This document shows positions 1 through 6,398 of a stretch of DNA of 21,665 bases, piece after piece (the first letter of the stretch is position 1; every line of letters begins with the position of its first letter). Origin of the DNA: Rubritepida sp. GTDB taxonomy: Bacteria > Pseudomonadota > Alphaproteobacteria > Acetobacterales > Acetobacteraceae. The DNA lies in NCBI GenBank assembly GCA_007129145.1, contig SKWC01000372.1, positions 1 through 21,665 on the forward strand, read 5' to 3'. The notes beneath the pieces were generated by a model. The model was not told where the DNA came from. It did not search any database and was given only the letters and a program-made list of their open reading frames with translations. The position numbers were made by a program, and so were the translations under genes.

Positions 1-336
1 CTGGACTACGCGGCCGAGCAGGCGAAGCTGGGCAAGACGGTGGGCGATGATTTCCGCGAGGGAAAGATCACCCTGCCCGTGCTGATCGCCTTCCATGCCG
101 GCGATGCGGCGGAGCAGGAATTCTGGCGCCGCACCATCGAGGCGCGCGACCAGTCCGAGGAAGACCTGCTCGAGGCGCAGCGCCTGATGGCCCGGCATGG
201 CGCGGTGGCGCGCACCATCGCCCGCGCCGAGGGCTACGGCGAGGCCGCGTTGCGCGCCTTGCAGGGCTTCCCCGACAACCCCTTCCGCGCCGCGCTGGCC
301 GAGGTCGTGCATTTCTGCATTGCCCGCGCGCGGTAG
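1..336 (+). CDS. ispB: Polyprenyl (octaprenyl/decaprenyl) diphosphate synthase, 3' end only
   Basis: Partial gene cut by the window edge; about 111 C-terminal codons remain in frame 1 and end at TAG 334-336. The segment reads LDYAAEQAKLGKTVGDDF then REGKITLPV, which is the region around and after the second Asp-rich motif of trans-long-chain prenyl diphosphate synthases (GKxxGxDxxEGKxTLP). These enzymes chain IPP units onto an allylic diphosphate to make the side chain of ubiquinone. The first DDxxD motif lies outside the window, so chain length cannot be judged; ispB is the family assignment rather than a proven ortholog. The last residues (ARAR) and the stop codon are encoded by the first unit of the downstream tandem repeat, so the C-terminus has probably been reshaped by that repeat. 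Confidence 0.88.
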   Translation: MDYAAEQAKLGKTVGDDFREGKITLPVLIAFHAGDAAEQEFWRRTIEARDQSEEDLLEAQRLMARHGAVARTIARAEGYGEAALRALQGFPDNPFRAALAEVVHFCIARAR

Positions 337-425
337 CGCGCCAAGGGTGTCCCGCGCGCGGTAGCGCGCCAAGATCGCCCGCGCGCGGTAGCGCGCCAAG
401 GGTGTCCCGCGCGCGGTACCGCGCC
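323..425. repeat. Tandem array of a 28-bp GC palindrome, four units
   Basis: Units start at 323, 351, 378 and 406, giving a period of 28, 27 and 28 bp. The shared core is CCCGCGCGCGGTAGCGCGCC. Units 1 and 3 continue AAGGGTGT, unit 2 continues AAGATCG, and unit 4 has diverged so that its core is a perfect palindrome, GCGCGGTACCGCGC. Each core can fold as GCGCGC-GGTA-GCGCGC, and the alternating CG tract is of the Z-DNA-prone type. The array lies between the convergent prenyl synthase and DsbA-family genes, and the TAG stop of the former is inside unit 1. A role as bidirectional transcription stop or REP-like element is inference. Confidence 0.85.
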
Positions 426-439
426 GGGCTTGTCCTGGC

Positions 440-460
440 GCTGAGGGGCGAAGCCTCAGC
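440..460 (-). terminator. Hairpin over the stop codon of the DsbA-family gene
   Basis: GCTGAGG (440-446) pairs with CCTCAGC (454-460) around a 7-base loop. The stem includes the TGA stop of the minus-strand gene (456-458). There is no T-run on either side, so if it stops transcription it would do so without a U-tract or together with the adjacent palindromic array. Confidence 0.35.
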
Positions 461-1115
461 CCGCCGCCAGCGCGACCTCCAGCAGCCGGTCCAGCACCTC
501 GGCCTCCTGCGCGCCGGCGATGGCGTGCTGGCCCTCCAGCAGGAAGCAGGGCACGCCGTTGATTCCCAGCCGATGCGCGCGGAGGTTCTCCAGATGCACC
601 CACTCCGTCTCGGCCGGCGAGGCGAGCAGGGCGCGCACCGCGAGGGGGTCATGCCCCTCCAGCGCGGCGATGCCGGCCAGCACCCCGGCCTGGCCGATGT
701 CCTGGCCTTCGCAGAAATACGCCTCGAACAGGCGCTGCACGAGGCCCTCCACCGGCCCCTGCTGGCCTGCCCATCGCAGCAGGCGGTGCCCGTCCAGGCT
801 GGAGGGGACGCGGCGCATGAGGTCGAAGCGGAAGGCGATTCCCTCGGCCGCGCCGAGCTCGGCCAGCGTGCCGTGCAGGCGGCGCGCGCGCTCCTCGCCG
901 CCGAACTTCCGGGTCAGCCAGTCCTGCCGCGCCACCCCGCCCGGGGCGATGTCGGGATTGAGCAGGAAGGGCCGCCAATGCAGGCTGGCCTGGATGTCAT
1001 GCCGCGCCTCGATCACGCGCAGCAGCCGTCGTACCCCCAGGAAGCACCAGGGGCAGACCAGATCGAAGACGATCTCGATGGAGATCCTCGGCCGGGTTGG
1101 TGCAAGGATGTTCAC
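456..1115 (-). CDS. DsbA family oxidoreductase (FrnE-like, thioredoxin fold)
   Basis: 219 aa. An early beta strand (ISIEIVFDLVCPWCFLG) carries a CPWC active site at Cys21 and Cys24, and the cis-proline loop is NGVPCFLLEG near residue 190. The helical insertion between the two halves (SLDGHRLLRWAGQQG, RLFEAYFCEGQDI) matches the DsbA/2-hydroxychromene-2-carboxylate isomerase superfamily, specifically the FrnE branch. No signal peptide or lipobox is visible: the N-terminus is polar and the CPWC lies only 21 residues in, so a cytoplasmic protein is likely, unlike classical periplasmic DsbA. FrnE relatives are linked to oxidative-stress resistance or polyketide tailoring; the substrate here cannot be told. 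It diverges from the AI-2E family gene with a 44-bp gap, so the two promoters must be close or overlapping. Confidence 0.88.
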   Translation of the reverse strand: MNILAPTRPRISIEIVFDLVCPWCFLGVRRLLRVIEARHDIQASLHWRPFLLNPDIAPGGVARQDWLTRKFGGEERARRLHGTLAELGAAEGIAFRFDLMRRVPSSLDGHRLLRWAGQQGPVEGLVQRLFEAYFCEGQDIGQAGVLAGIAALEGHDPLAVRALLASPAETEWVHLENLRAHRLGINGVPCFLLEGQHAIAGAQEAEVLDRLLEVALAAG

Positions 1116-1159
1116 GAGGCCATTGTAGCTTCCGGCAAGGAAAAGGGTAGGGTTTCACG

Positions 1160-2251
1160 ATGCAGGCCGAGGACCTAGTGGCGCGGGTGATCGGGCTGTT
1201 CGCCGCGGGCGTGCTGGCCTTTGCCTGCATGCTGGTGATGCTACCCTTCCTCTCGGCGCTGGTGGGGGCGGCGATCCTCGCCTTCTGCACCTGGCCGCTG
1301 TTCCGGCTGCTGAACAAGCGCCTGCGCCTGCCGCGCACGCTGGCCGCGCTCGTCATGATCACGCTGGCCTTCCTCACCCTCGGCCTGCCGCTGCTCTTCG
1401 CCGCGCCGCTGCGCCTCGAGGACATCGAGGCCGTCCGCGGCTGGGTCGAACTCGTGATGAACGAGGGCCTGCCCGACCTCTCGGGCGTGCTGCTGCCCAT
1501 CCCGGTGGTGGGGGAGCGGCTGAACGAATCCTGGCAGGGGCTGGCGGGCGACACATCGCAGCTGCTCGAATTGCTGCGGCCGCATGCGGGGATGATCGCG
1601 CAGCAGCTGTTCGGCGCGGTCACATTGGTGCTGTCGGGGCTGGTCGAGGTGCTGCTGGCCATCGCCCTCGCCTTCTTCTTCTACCGCGACGGGCCGGCCA
1701 TCGCGGCGCACAGCTACCTTCTGCTGCGGCGCCTGGCGGGCGACCAGGCCGAGGCGCTGTGGAAGCTGACCGGCGATGTGACGCTGGGCGTGGTCTATGG
1801 GCTGCTCGGCACCGCGCTGGCCCAGGGCTTCCTGACCGGGGTGGGGTTCTGGATCGCGGGCGTGCCCGAGCCCGTGCTGCTGGGCGTGCTGACCGCGGTC
1901 ATCTCCATCCTGCCCTTCGGTGCGCCGCTGGTCTGGGTGCCGGTGTCGCTGTGGCTGGCCGCCAGCGGATCGGTGTGGTGGGGCGTGTTCCTGATGGCCT
2001 GGGGCATGGTGGTGGTGTCCTCGGTGGATAATTTCCTGCGCCCCTGGCTGCTCTCGCGCGGGGCGTCGCTGCCGCTGCTGCTGTCCATGCTGGGCGCCAT
2101 CGGCGGCGTCGTGGCCTTCGGCTTCCTCGGGCTGTTCCTGGGGCCGGTGGCGCTGGCCGTGGCCTATGCGCTGCTGCTGGCCTGGGGGCGCGCCGGTACC
2201 GAGGATGCGGAGCAGCCGCAGGAACCGCCGCTGCCCCCCTCCATGCCCTGA
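1160..2251 (+). CDS. AI-2E family transporter / putative permease
   Basis: 363 aa integral membrane protein of the usual length for the AI-2E exporter family (PerM/TqsA/YdiK type). Two close N-terminal hydrophobic segments (about residues 10-45) are followed by a third (about 60-82), a soluble loop of about 75 residues, then a block of helices containing FFFYRDG and the family hallmark DNFLRPWLLS near residue 292, and finally GLFLGPVALAVAYALLL. The tail is short, polar and proline-rich (EPPLPPSMP). E. coli TqsA exports autoinducer-2, but members elsewhere act as Na+/H+ antiporters or have no known substrate, so the AI-2 label should not be read as function. The ATG at 1160 is preceded by purine-rich GGAAAAGGG. 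The gene converges on the thiolase, 4 bp between stop codons. Confidence 0.88.
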   Translation: MQAEDLVARVIGLFAAGVLAFACMLVMLPFLSALVGAAILAFCTWPLFRLLNKRLRLPRTLAALVMITLAFLTLGLPLLFAAPLRLEDIEAVRGWVELVMNEGLPDLSGVLLPIPVVGERLNESWQGLAGDTSQLLELLRPHAGMIAQQLFGAVTLVLSGLVEVLLAIALAFFFYRDGPAIAAHSYLLLRRLAGDQAEALWKLTGDVTLGVVYGLLGTALAQGFLTGVGFWIAGVPEPVLLGVLTAVISILPFGAPLVWVPVSLWLAASGSVWWGVFLMAWGMVVVSSVDNFLRPWLLSRGASLPLLLSMLGAIGGVVAFGFLGLFLGPVALAVAYALLLAWGRAGTEDAEQPQEPPLPPSMP

Positions 2252-2259
2252 GGCCTCAG
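2248..2259. terminator. Perfect 12-bp palindrome holding both convergent stop codons
   Basis: CTGAGGCCTCAG reads the same on both strands. The TGA of the AI-2E gene (2249-2251) and the TGA of the thiolase on the other strand (2256-2258) are its mirror-image halves. A loop-less 12-mer is too small for a convincing terminator by itself and no T-run follows, so a transcription role is tentative. Confidence 0.3.
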
Positions 2260-3437
2260 CGCGCTTCCAGGATGCTGACGTAGTTCGCCACCGCCGCGCC
2301 GCCCATGTTGAACACGCCCGCGACATCGGCGCGGGGCAGCTGCATGGCACCCGCTTCGCCGCAGAGCTGCATGGCCGCGAGCGCATGCATGGAAACCCCC
2401 GTCGCGCCGATCGGGTGCCCCTTGGCCTTCAGCCCGCCCGAGCGGTTCACCGGCAGCCGCCCGTCCTTGGCCGTCCAGCCCTCCAGCACGGCGCGCGCGC
2501 CCTGGCCCTCCGGCGTCAGGCCCATCGCCTCGTATTCGATGAGTTCGGCGATGGTGAAGCAGTCATGCACCTCGGCCAGCGAGAGGTCGGACAGGCCGAG
2601 CCCCGCCGCCTCCAGCGCCTGCGCCCAGGCGGCGCGCGGCCCCTCGAAGCGGATGATGTCGCGCCGGGCCATCGGCAGGAAATCCTGCACATGGGCGGTG
2701 GCGCGGAAGCGCGCGGCGCGCGGCGCGGCCTCGGCCACATCGCCCGAGGCGATCACCACCGCCGCCGCCCCGTCCGAGACCAGGCTGCAATCGGTGCGCT
2801 TCAGGGGCCGGGCGACATAGGGATTCTTCTCGCTCTCGGCGCGGCAGAACGCATAGCCCAGGTCCTTGCGCATCTGCGCCCAGGGGTTGTCCACGCCATT
2901 CGCGTGGTTCTTCGCCGCGATGGCCGCGAGCGCGTCCGACTGGTCGCCGTGGCGCTGGAAATAGGCATCGGCGATGCGCGCGAAGACGCCGGCGAAGCCG
3001 GCCTCGATGCCGCCCTCGGTCTTGAGGTGGCTGGCCGAGAGCAGGATCTCGCCCACCCGCGGGCCCGGGGTGGCGGTCATCTTCTCCACACCCACCACCA
3101 GGGTGACGCGGCCCCGCTTCGCGCCCAGGAAGTCGAGCGCGCCATGGATGGCGGCCGAGCCGGTGGCGCAGGCGTTCTCATAGCGGGTGGCGGGCTTGAA
3201 GCGCAGCTCCGGCAGCGCCTCCATGACCAGCGAGGCGGGGAATTCCTGCGGGCTAAAGCCGCCGTTGAAGTGGCCGAGGAAGACGGCGTCCACCTCATCC
3301 GGGCCGATGCCGGCATGCTCCAGCGCCTGGCGGGCCACGAGGCCGATCAGCGCCTCGGTGTCGGGCGCGTCCTCCAGCTTGCCGAAGCGGCTGTGCGCCC
3401 AGCCGATGATTGCGGCGTCATGGGTGTGTCCGGGCAT
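2256..3437 (-). CDS. Thiolase family protein, SCP2/nonspecific lipid-transfer type
   Basis: 393 aa, full length for a thiolase. The nucleophilic cysteine is Cys90 in ENACATGS. The mid motif is EVHDCFT (the HDCF signature of SCP2-type thiolases, where classical thiolases have NEAF), followed by GGLKAKGHPIGATG. The usual C-terminal CxG motif is replaced by GGAAVANY, which is normal for this subfamily. These features separate it from PhaA/FadA-type enzymes, so the likely reaction is thiolytic or condensing chemistry on a branched, sterol-like or other acyl-CoA; the substrate is unknown. The start is supported by an excellent Shine-Dalgarno, GGAGGGAG, 7 bases upstream (3445-3452 on the complement). 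The DUF35/OB-fold zinc-ribbon partner often adjacent to such thiolases is absent, and the gene stands alone between opposite-strand genes. Confidence 0.88.
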   Translation of the reverse strand: MPGHTHDAAIIGWAHSRFGKLEDAPDTEALIGLVARQALEHAGIGPDEVDAVFLGHFNGGFSPQEFPASLVMEALPELRFKPATRYENACATGSAAIHGALDFLGAKRGRVTLVVGVEKMTATPGPRVGEILLSASHLKTEGGIEAGFAGVFARIADAYFQRHGDQSDALAAIAAKNHANGVDNPWAQMRKDLGYAFCRAESEKNPYVARPLKRTDCSLVSDGAAAVVIASGDVAEAAPRAARFRATAHVQDFLPMARRDIIRFEGPRAAWAQALEAAGLGLSDLSLAEVHDCFTIAELIEYEAMGLTPEGQGARAVLEGWTAKDGRLPVNRSGGLKAKGHPIGATGVSMHALAAMQLCGEAGAMQLPRADVAGVFNMGGAAVANYVSILEAR

Positions 3438-3540
3438 CGTCTCGCTCCCTCCGATGTCGCGAGCCTAGCCCGGCGGGGCGGCTTGCGCAGCCATGTTGAA
3501 AAATGTCCGTTCGGTCATGCGATGCGGTAGCGAAAAGGTC

Positions 3541-3569
3541 TTGATCAGGACCGCGCTGGTGCTTATCTC
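3541..3569 (+). promoter_or_regulatory. Candidate sigma-70 promoter of the small RNA
   Basis: TTGATC (3541-3546) and TATCTC (3564-3569) are spaced 17 bp, with four and three matches to consensus. Transcription would start near 3575-3577, exactly at the foot of the first RNA hairpin. The match is moderate and rests mainly on this positional fit. A second, weaker -35-like TTGAAA lies at 3496-3501. Confidence 0.45.
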
Positions 3570-3574
3570 ACTAT

Positions 3575-3657
3575 TGTCGGATGCGGTTCGCATCCCGACA
3601 GCTTTGCCTTCCTCAACCTTGCCTTGGCCGTTCCCCTCGGGGAACGGCCGTTTTTTT
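3575..3657 (+). ncRNA. Candidate Hfq-dependent small RNA (hairpin, C/U-rich linker, terminator)
   Basis: About 83 nt and not protein-coding in any convincing way. A 5' hairpin pairs TGTCGGATGCG (3575-3585) with CGCATCCCGACA (3589-3600), 11 base pairs with one bulged C and a GTT loop. A single-stranded linker follows (3601-3625) rich in C and U, containing CTTTGCCTTCCTCAACC, able to pair with GGAGG/GAGG-type ribosome-binding sites. It ends in a strong intrinsic terminator with seven T. This architecture, with an anti-Shine-Dalgarno-like linker between two stems, is that of alphaproteobacterial trans-acting sRNAs such as the alpha-r8/MmgR (Rfam suhB) group; that comparison is from memory and not aligned. 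No plus-strand gene upstream could need this terminator, which argues for an independent transcript. The alternative is a leader/attenuator for cutA, whose start is 96 nt downstream. Confidence 0.55.
3626..3657 (+). terminator. Strong Rho-independent terminator
   Basis: GGCCGTTCCCC (3626-3636) is perfectly complementary to GGGGAACGGCC (3639-3649); the real loop is CTCG-like after opening the top pair. One G and then seven T (3651-3657) follow on the plus strand. On the minus strand no T-run follows the stem, so it acts on plus-strand transcripts only. Confidence 0.9.
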
Positions 3658-3752
3658 GCGGTACGGCCCCTTTTACCGAAGCGCCGCACTGGCGGGCGCC
3701 GCGCGCCATGGCAGGATGACGGGCGCGCCCCCGAAGCCTAGGAAGCCCCCCC

Positions 3753-4079
3753 ATGATGGACGCCCTGTGGGTCTATGTGACCGTCGCCGACCGCAAGGAG
3801 GCGCTGAAGATCGGGCGCACCGTGGTGGATGAGCGCCTGGCCGCCTGCGCCAACATCCCGCAGGGCCACACAGCCATTTTCCGCTGGTCTGGGCGGATCG
3901 AGCAGGCCGAGGAGGCGTCGCTGATCCTCAAGACCACCACCGGCCGTTTCGAGGCGCTGCGCCAGCGCGTGCGCGACCTGTCCAGCTACAACAACCCCTG
4001 CATCCTGGCCCTGCCGGTCGAGACCGGGGACCATGACTTCCTGGACTGGATCGTCGAGCAGGTGCGGCCGCGCGAGTAG
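3753..4079 (+). CDS. cutA: Divalent cation tolerance protein CutA (CutA1)
   Basis: 108 aa, the normal CutA1 length. The ferredoxin-like fold is recognisable from WVYVTVADRKEALKIGRTVV, then DERLAACANIPQG, FRWSGRIEQAEEASLILKTT, RVRDLSSYNNPCILALPV and a C-terminal DFLDWI. CutA1 forms very stable trimers in the cytoplasm. It was named for copper tolerance in E. coli, but its actual role is unsettled and it resembles PII-type signal proteins in fold. AGGAAG (3740-3745) sits 7 bases before the ATG at 3753; a second ATG follows immediately at 3756 and either may be used. The common HPYE motif is replaced by SSYNNP here, which I believe recurs among alphaproteobacterial members. It may be transcribed by readthrough of the terminator upstream. 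Confidence 0.93.
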   Translation: MMDALWVYVTVADRKEALKIGRTVVDERLAACANIPQGHTAIFRWSGRIEQAEEASLILKTTTGRFEALRQRVRDLSSYNNPCILALPVETGDHDFLDWIVEQVRPRE

Positions 4080-4098
4080 CCGCCCCGGTCGGCGCGCC

Positions 4099-5238
4099 TC
4101 AGCCCGGCAGCAGCAGGCAGACCGCGGCCTGGGCGGCAATCCCCTCGCCGCGGCCGGCGAAGCCCAGGCGCTCGGTGGTGGTGGCCTTCACCCCCACGCG
4201 GTCCACGCCCACGCCCAGCAGATCCGCGAGGCGCTGGCGCATCGCCGCCGCATGGGGGCCGATCCTGGGCCTCTCGCAGATCAGCGTGACATCGGCGTTG
4301 GACAGCACGCCGCCGCGCGCGGCGATCCGGCCCGCCGCATGCACCAGGAACTGCGCGCTGTCGGCATCCTTCCAGCGCGTCTGGCTGGGCGGGAAATGCG
4401 TGCCGATGTCGCCCTCGGCCAGGGCGCCATAGATCGCGTCGCACAGCGCATGGATGCCCACATCGGCGTCCGAATGGCCATCGAGGCCCATCTCATGCGG
4501 GATCGTCAGGCCGCACAGCACCAGCGGGCGGCCGGGCACGAGGCGGTGCACGTCGAAGCCGGTGCCGATGCGCGGCACCATGGGGGCGGTCATCTCGCGC
4601 TCCATGCGGGGAAGGTCCTCCGGGCGGGTGATCTTGAGGTTGCGCTCCGAGCCCTCGACCAGCGCGACCGCAAGCCCCGCTTCCTCCAGCAGGGCGGCGT
4701 CGTCGGTGGCTTCCTGCGCGCCGGCCGCGCGGTGGGCGCCGAGGATGGCGGCGAAGCGGAAGGCCTGGGGCGTCTGGGCGCGGAACAGCCCGGCGCGCGA
4801 TACGGTCCCGGCGATCACGCCATCCGCGCCGCGCTTGAGCGTGTCGGTCACCGCCAGCGCCGGGATGGCGCCCGGATGGCGGTCGAGGGCGGCCAGCAGG
4901 GCCGGGATGGTGCCTGCGGGGATGCAGGGGCGCGCGCCGTCATGGATCAGCACGGCGTCGGGCGCATGCGCGGCCAGCGCCTCCAGCCCGGCGCGCACGC
5001 TGGCCTGGCGGGTCGCGCCGCCCGGAACCGGGGGCAGGTGCGCCAGCCCGCCCAGGGCGTCCAGGATGGGCCCGGCCTCGCCCACCGGCTGCAGCAGCGC
5101 GACATGGCCGCCCGCCAGCAGCGCCTCGGCGGCGTGGCGCAGCACGGGGCGCCCGGCCAGCGGGGCGTATTGCTTGGGCAGGGGCCCGCCGAAGCGGGTT
5201 CCCTGCCCGGCGGCGAGCAGCAGGGCGGCGAGGCGCAT
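4099..5238 (-). CDS. ispDF: Bifunctional IspD/IspF (MEP isoprenoid pathway)
   Basis: 379 aa fusion. The N-terminal part (about 1-218) is the IspD cytidylyltransferase: LLLAAGQGTRFGGPLPKQY is the nucleotide-binding loop and IHDGARP lies at 99-104. The C-terminal part (about 222-379) is IspF, 2-C-methyl-D-erythritol 2,4-cyclodiphosphate synthase: zinc ligands Asp229, His231 (GFDVH) and His263 (SDADVGIHALCD) have the E. coli spacing. IspD makes CDP-methylerythritol from MEP and CTP, and IspF cyclises the later phosphorylated intermediate. Fused ispDF is common in alpha- and epsilonproteobacteria. The product feeds prenyl diphosphate synthases such as the one at the window's left end. The gene converges on cutA (19 bp between stops) and diverges from dusB. 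Confidence 0.97.
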   Translation of the reverse strand: MRLAALLLAAGQGTRFGGPLPKQYAPLAGRPVLRHAAEALLAGGHVALLQPVGEAGPILDALGGLAHLPPVPGGATRQASVRAGLEALAAHAPDAVLIHDGARPCIPAGTIPALLAALDRHPGAIPALAVTDTLKRGADGVIAGTVSRAGLFRAQTPQAFRFAAILGAHRAAGAQEATDDAALLEEAGLAVALVEGSERNLKITRPEDLPRMEREMTAPMVPRIGTGFDVHRLVPGRPLVLCGLTIPHEMGLDGHSDADVGIHALCDAIYGALAEGDIGTHFPPSQTRWKDADSAQFLVHAAGRIAARGGVLSNADVTLICERPRIGPHAAAMRQRLADLLGVGVDRVGVKATTTERLGFAGRGEGIAAQAAVCLLLPG

Positions 5239-5335
5239 GGGCCGTGGCTAGAGCAGAATCCCCGCGGCGGGAACCTGTCCGCGGAATAATGCGAGGGTAT
5301 GCGACACTCCATGGACGCGGGCCGCGGTTTTGCGT

Positions 5336-6388
5336 ATGGCTGCACAAATGATGAGCAACCGCATCCCGCCGATCACGCTCGCTCGCGATGTGCGAATCGA
5401 GACGCCGGTGATCCTGGCACCCATGTCGGGGGTGACGGACCTGCCCTTCCGGCGCCTCGCCCGGGCGGAGGGCACGGGGCTCGTGGTCAGCGAGATGATC
5501 GCCTCTGCCGCCATGGTGCGGGAGAACCACCAGAGCCTGAAGATGGCCGAGGTCGAGGGCTTCGGCGCGCCGAGTTCGGTGCAGCTCGCGGGCTGTGACC
5601 CCGCCGTGATGGCCGATGCGGCGCGCCTCGTGGTGGACCGCGGCGCCGCCATCGTGGACATCAATTTCGGCTGCCCGGTGAAGAAGGTGGCGGTGGGGCA
5701 GAGTGCCGGTTCCGCGCTGATGCGCGACGAACTCCGCGCCGCCGCCATCCTGGAGGCGGTGGTGCGCGCGGTGCCCGTGCCGGTCACGCTCAAGATGCGG
5801 ATGGGCTGGGACCACAACAGCCTGAACGCGCCGCGGCTCGCGCGGATCGCGCAGGAATGCGGGATCCACATGGTCACGATCCATGGCCGCACCCGCCAGC
5901 AGCTCTACACCGGGGTCGCGGATTGGGACTTCATCGCGCAGGTGAAGCAGGCGGTGGACATTCCCGTGATCGCCAATGGCGACATCCTGACGGTGGATGA
6001 CGCGGCCGAGGCGCTGCGGCGCTCGGGCGCGGATGGGGTGATGATCGGCCGCGGCTGCTACGGAAGGCCCTGGTTCCCGCATCAGGTCGCGGTGTTCCTG
6101 CGCGAGGGGCTGCGCCTGCCCGACCCCGACCTTGCCGCCCAGCACGCCATCCTGCTGCGCCACTACCGCGCGATGCTCGCGCACCACGGCACGCGCACCG
6201 GCGTGCGCATGGCGCGCAAGCACATCGCCTGGTATTCGCGCGGGCTGCCCGGCAGCGCCGAGTTCCGCGGCCAGGTCAACCGCGTGGAGACGCCCGAGGA
6301 GGCCGAGGCGCTGATGGAGGCCTTCTACCGCCCGCTCATTGAGCATGGCGTGGAGGCCGCGCGCGATGCGTTCCGCGAAGCCGCCTGA
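5336..6388 (+). CDS. dusB: tRNA-dihydrouridine synthase (NifR3 type)
   Basis: About 350 aa. FMN-dependent enzyme reducing uridine to dihydrouridine in the tRNA D-loop. Motifs in order are LAPMSGVTDLPFRRLA, SEMIAS, the catalytic-cysteine loop INFGCPVKKV (Cys113), LKMRMGWD, IHGRTRQQLYTG, VIANGDI and MIGRGCYGRPW, followed by the C-terminal helical domain with RMARKHIAWY. The start is uncertain: ATG at 5336, 5348 or 5351 and TTG at 5330 are all in frame and none has a good Shine-Dalgarno; I take 5336. An AATAAT (5285-5290) could be a -10 element but lacks a recognisable -35. In Rhodobacter and rhizobia this gene (nifR3) is the first gene of the ntr operon, and here ntrB starts 11 bases after its stop. 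Confidence 0.95.
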   Translation: MAAQMMSNRIPPITLARDVRIETPVILAPMSGVTDLPFRRLARAEGTGLVVSEMIASAAMVRENHQSLKMAEVEGFGAPSSVQLAGCDPAVMADAARLVVDRGAAIVDINFGCPVKKVAVGQSAGSALMRDELRAAAILEAVVRAVPVPVTLKMRMGWDHNSLNAPRLARIAQECGIHMVTIHGRTRQQLYTGVADWDFIAQVKQAVDIPVIANGDILTVDDAAEALRRSGADGVMIGRGCYGRPWFPHQVAVFLREGLRLPDPDLAAQHAILLRHYRAMLAHHGTRTGVRMARKHIAWYSRGLPGSAEFRGQVNRVETPEEAEALMEAFYRPLIEHGVEAARDAFREAA

Positions 6389-6398
6389 GGCCGCCGCG

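Larger units (their letters stand above)
3438..3752. other. Intergenic region (315 bp) between divergent thiolase and cutA
   Basis: The part next to the thiolase (3438-3540) should hold that gene's promoter, but I see no convincing -35/-10 pair on the minus strand. The middle holds the candidate promoter, small RNA and terminator described separately. The part after the terminator (3658-3752) contains the cutA ribosome-binding site, AGGAAG at 3740-3745, but no clear promoter, so cutA may depend on an unrecognised promoter or on readthrough of the terminator. Confidence 0.7.

Noticed and set aside
323..425. Repeat array as a possible CRISPR
   Set aside because: Units are directly tandem, with only 5-8 bp differing between cores instead of unique spacers of about 30 bp, and no cas gene is present.
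1241..2386. Long antisense frame opposite the AI-2E transporter gene (381 codons), and similar long frames opposite hflX-gltA-mtnP (over 1000 codons)
   Set aside because: These are open only because of third-position GC bias; their translations are Arg/Gln/His/Ala-rich with no domain, while the sense frames carry full family motifs.
3581..3832. Open frame through the small RNA and terminator (possible leader peptide or small protein)
   Set aside because: The frame runs through the perfect terminator hairpin and its T-run and into cutA in another frame, has no ribosome-binding site, and the translation is compositionally odd.
3993..4060. CutA motif SSYNNPCI in place of HPYEVPEI as a possible loss of function
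   Set aside because: The rest of the fold is intact, and I recall similar SY.xPC variants in alphaproteobacterial CutA, so it is probably a normal subfamily form.
5281..5335. AATAAT at 5285-5290 as a firm promoter for the dusB-ntr operon
   Set aside because: There is no recognisable -35 hexamer or sigma-54 GG...GC pair at proper spacing, so I mention it only in the dusB entry.
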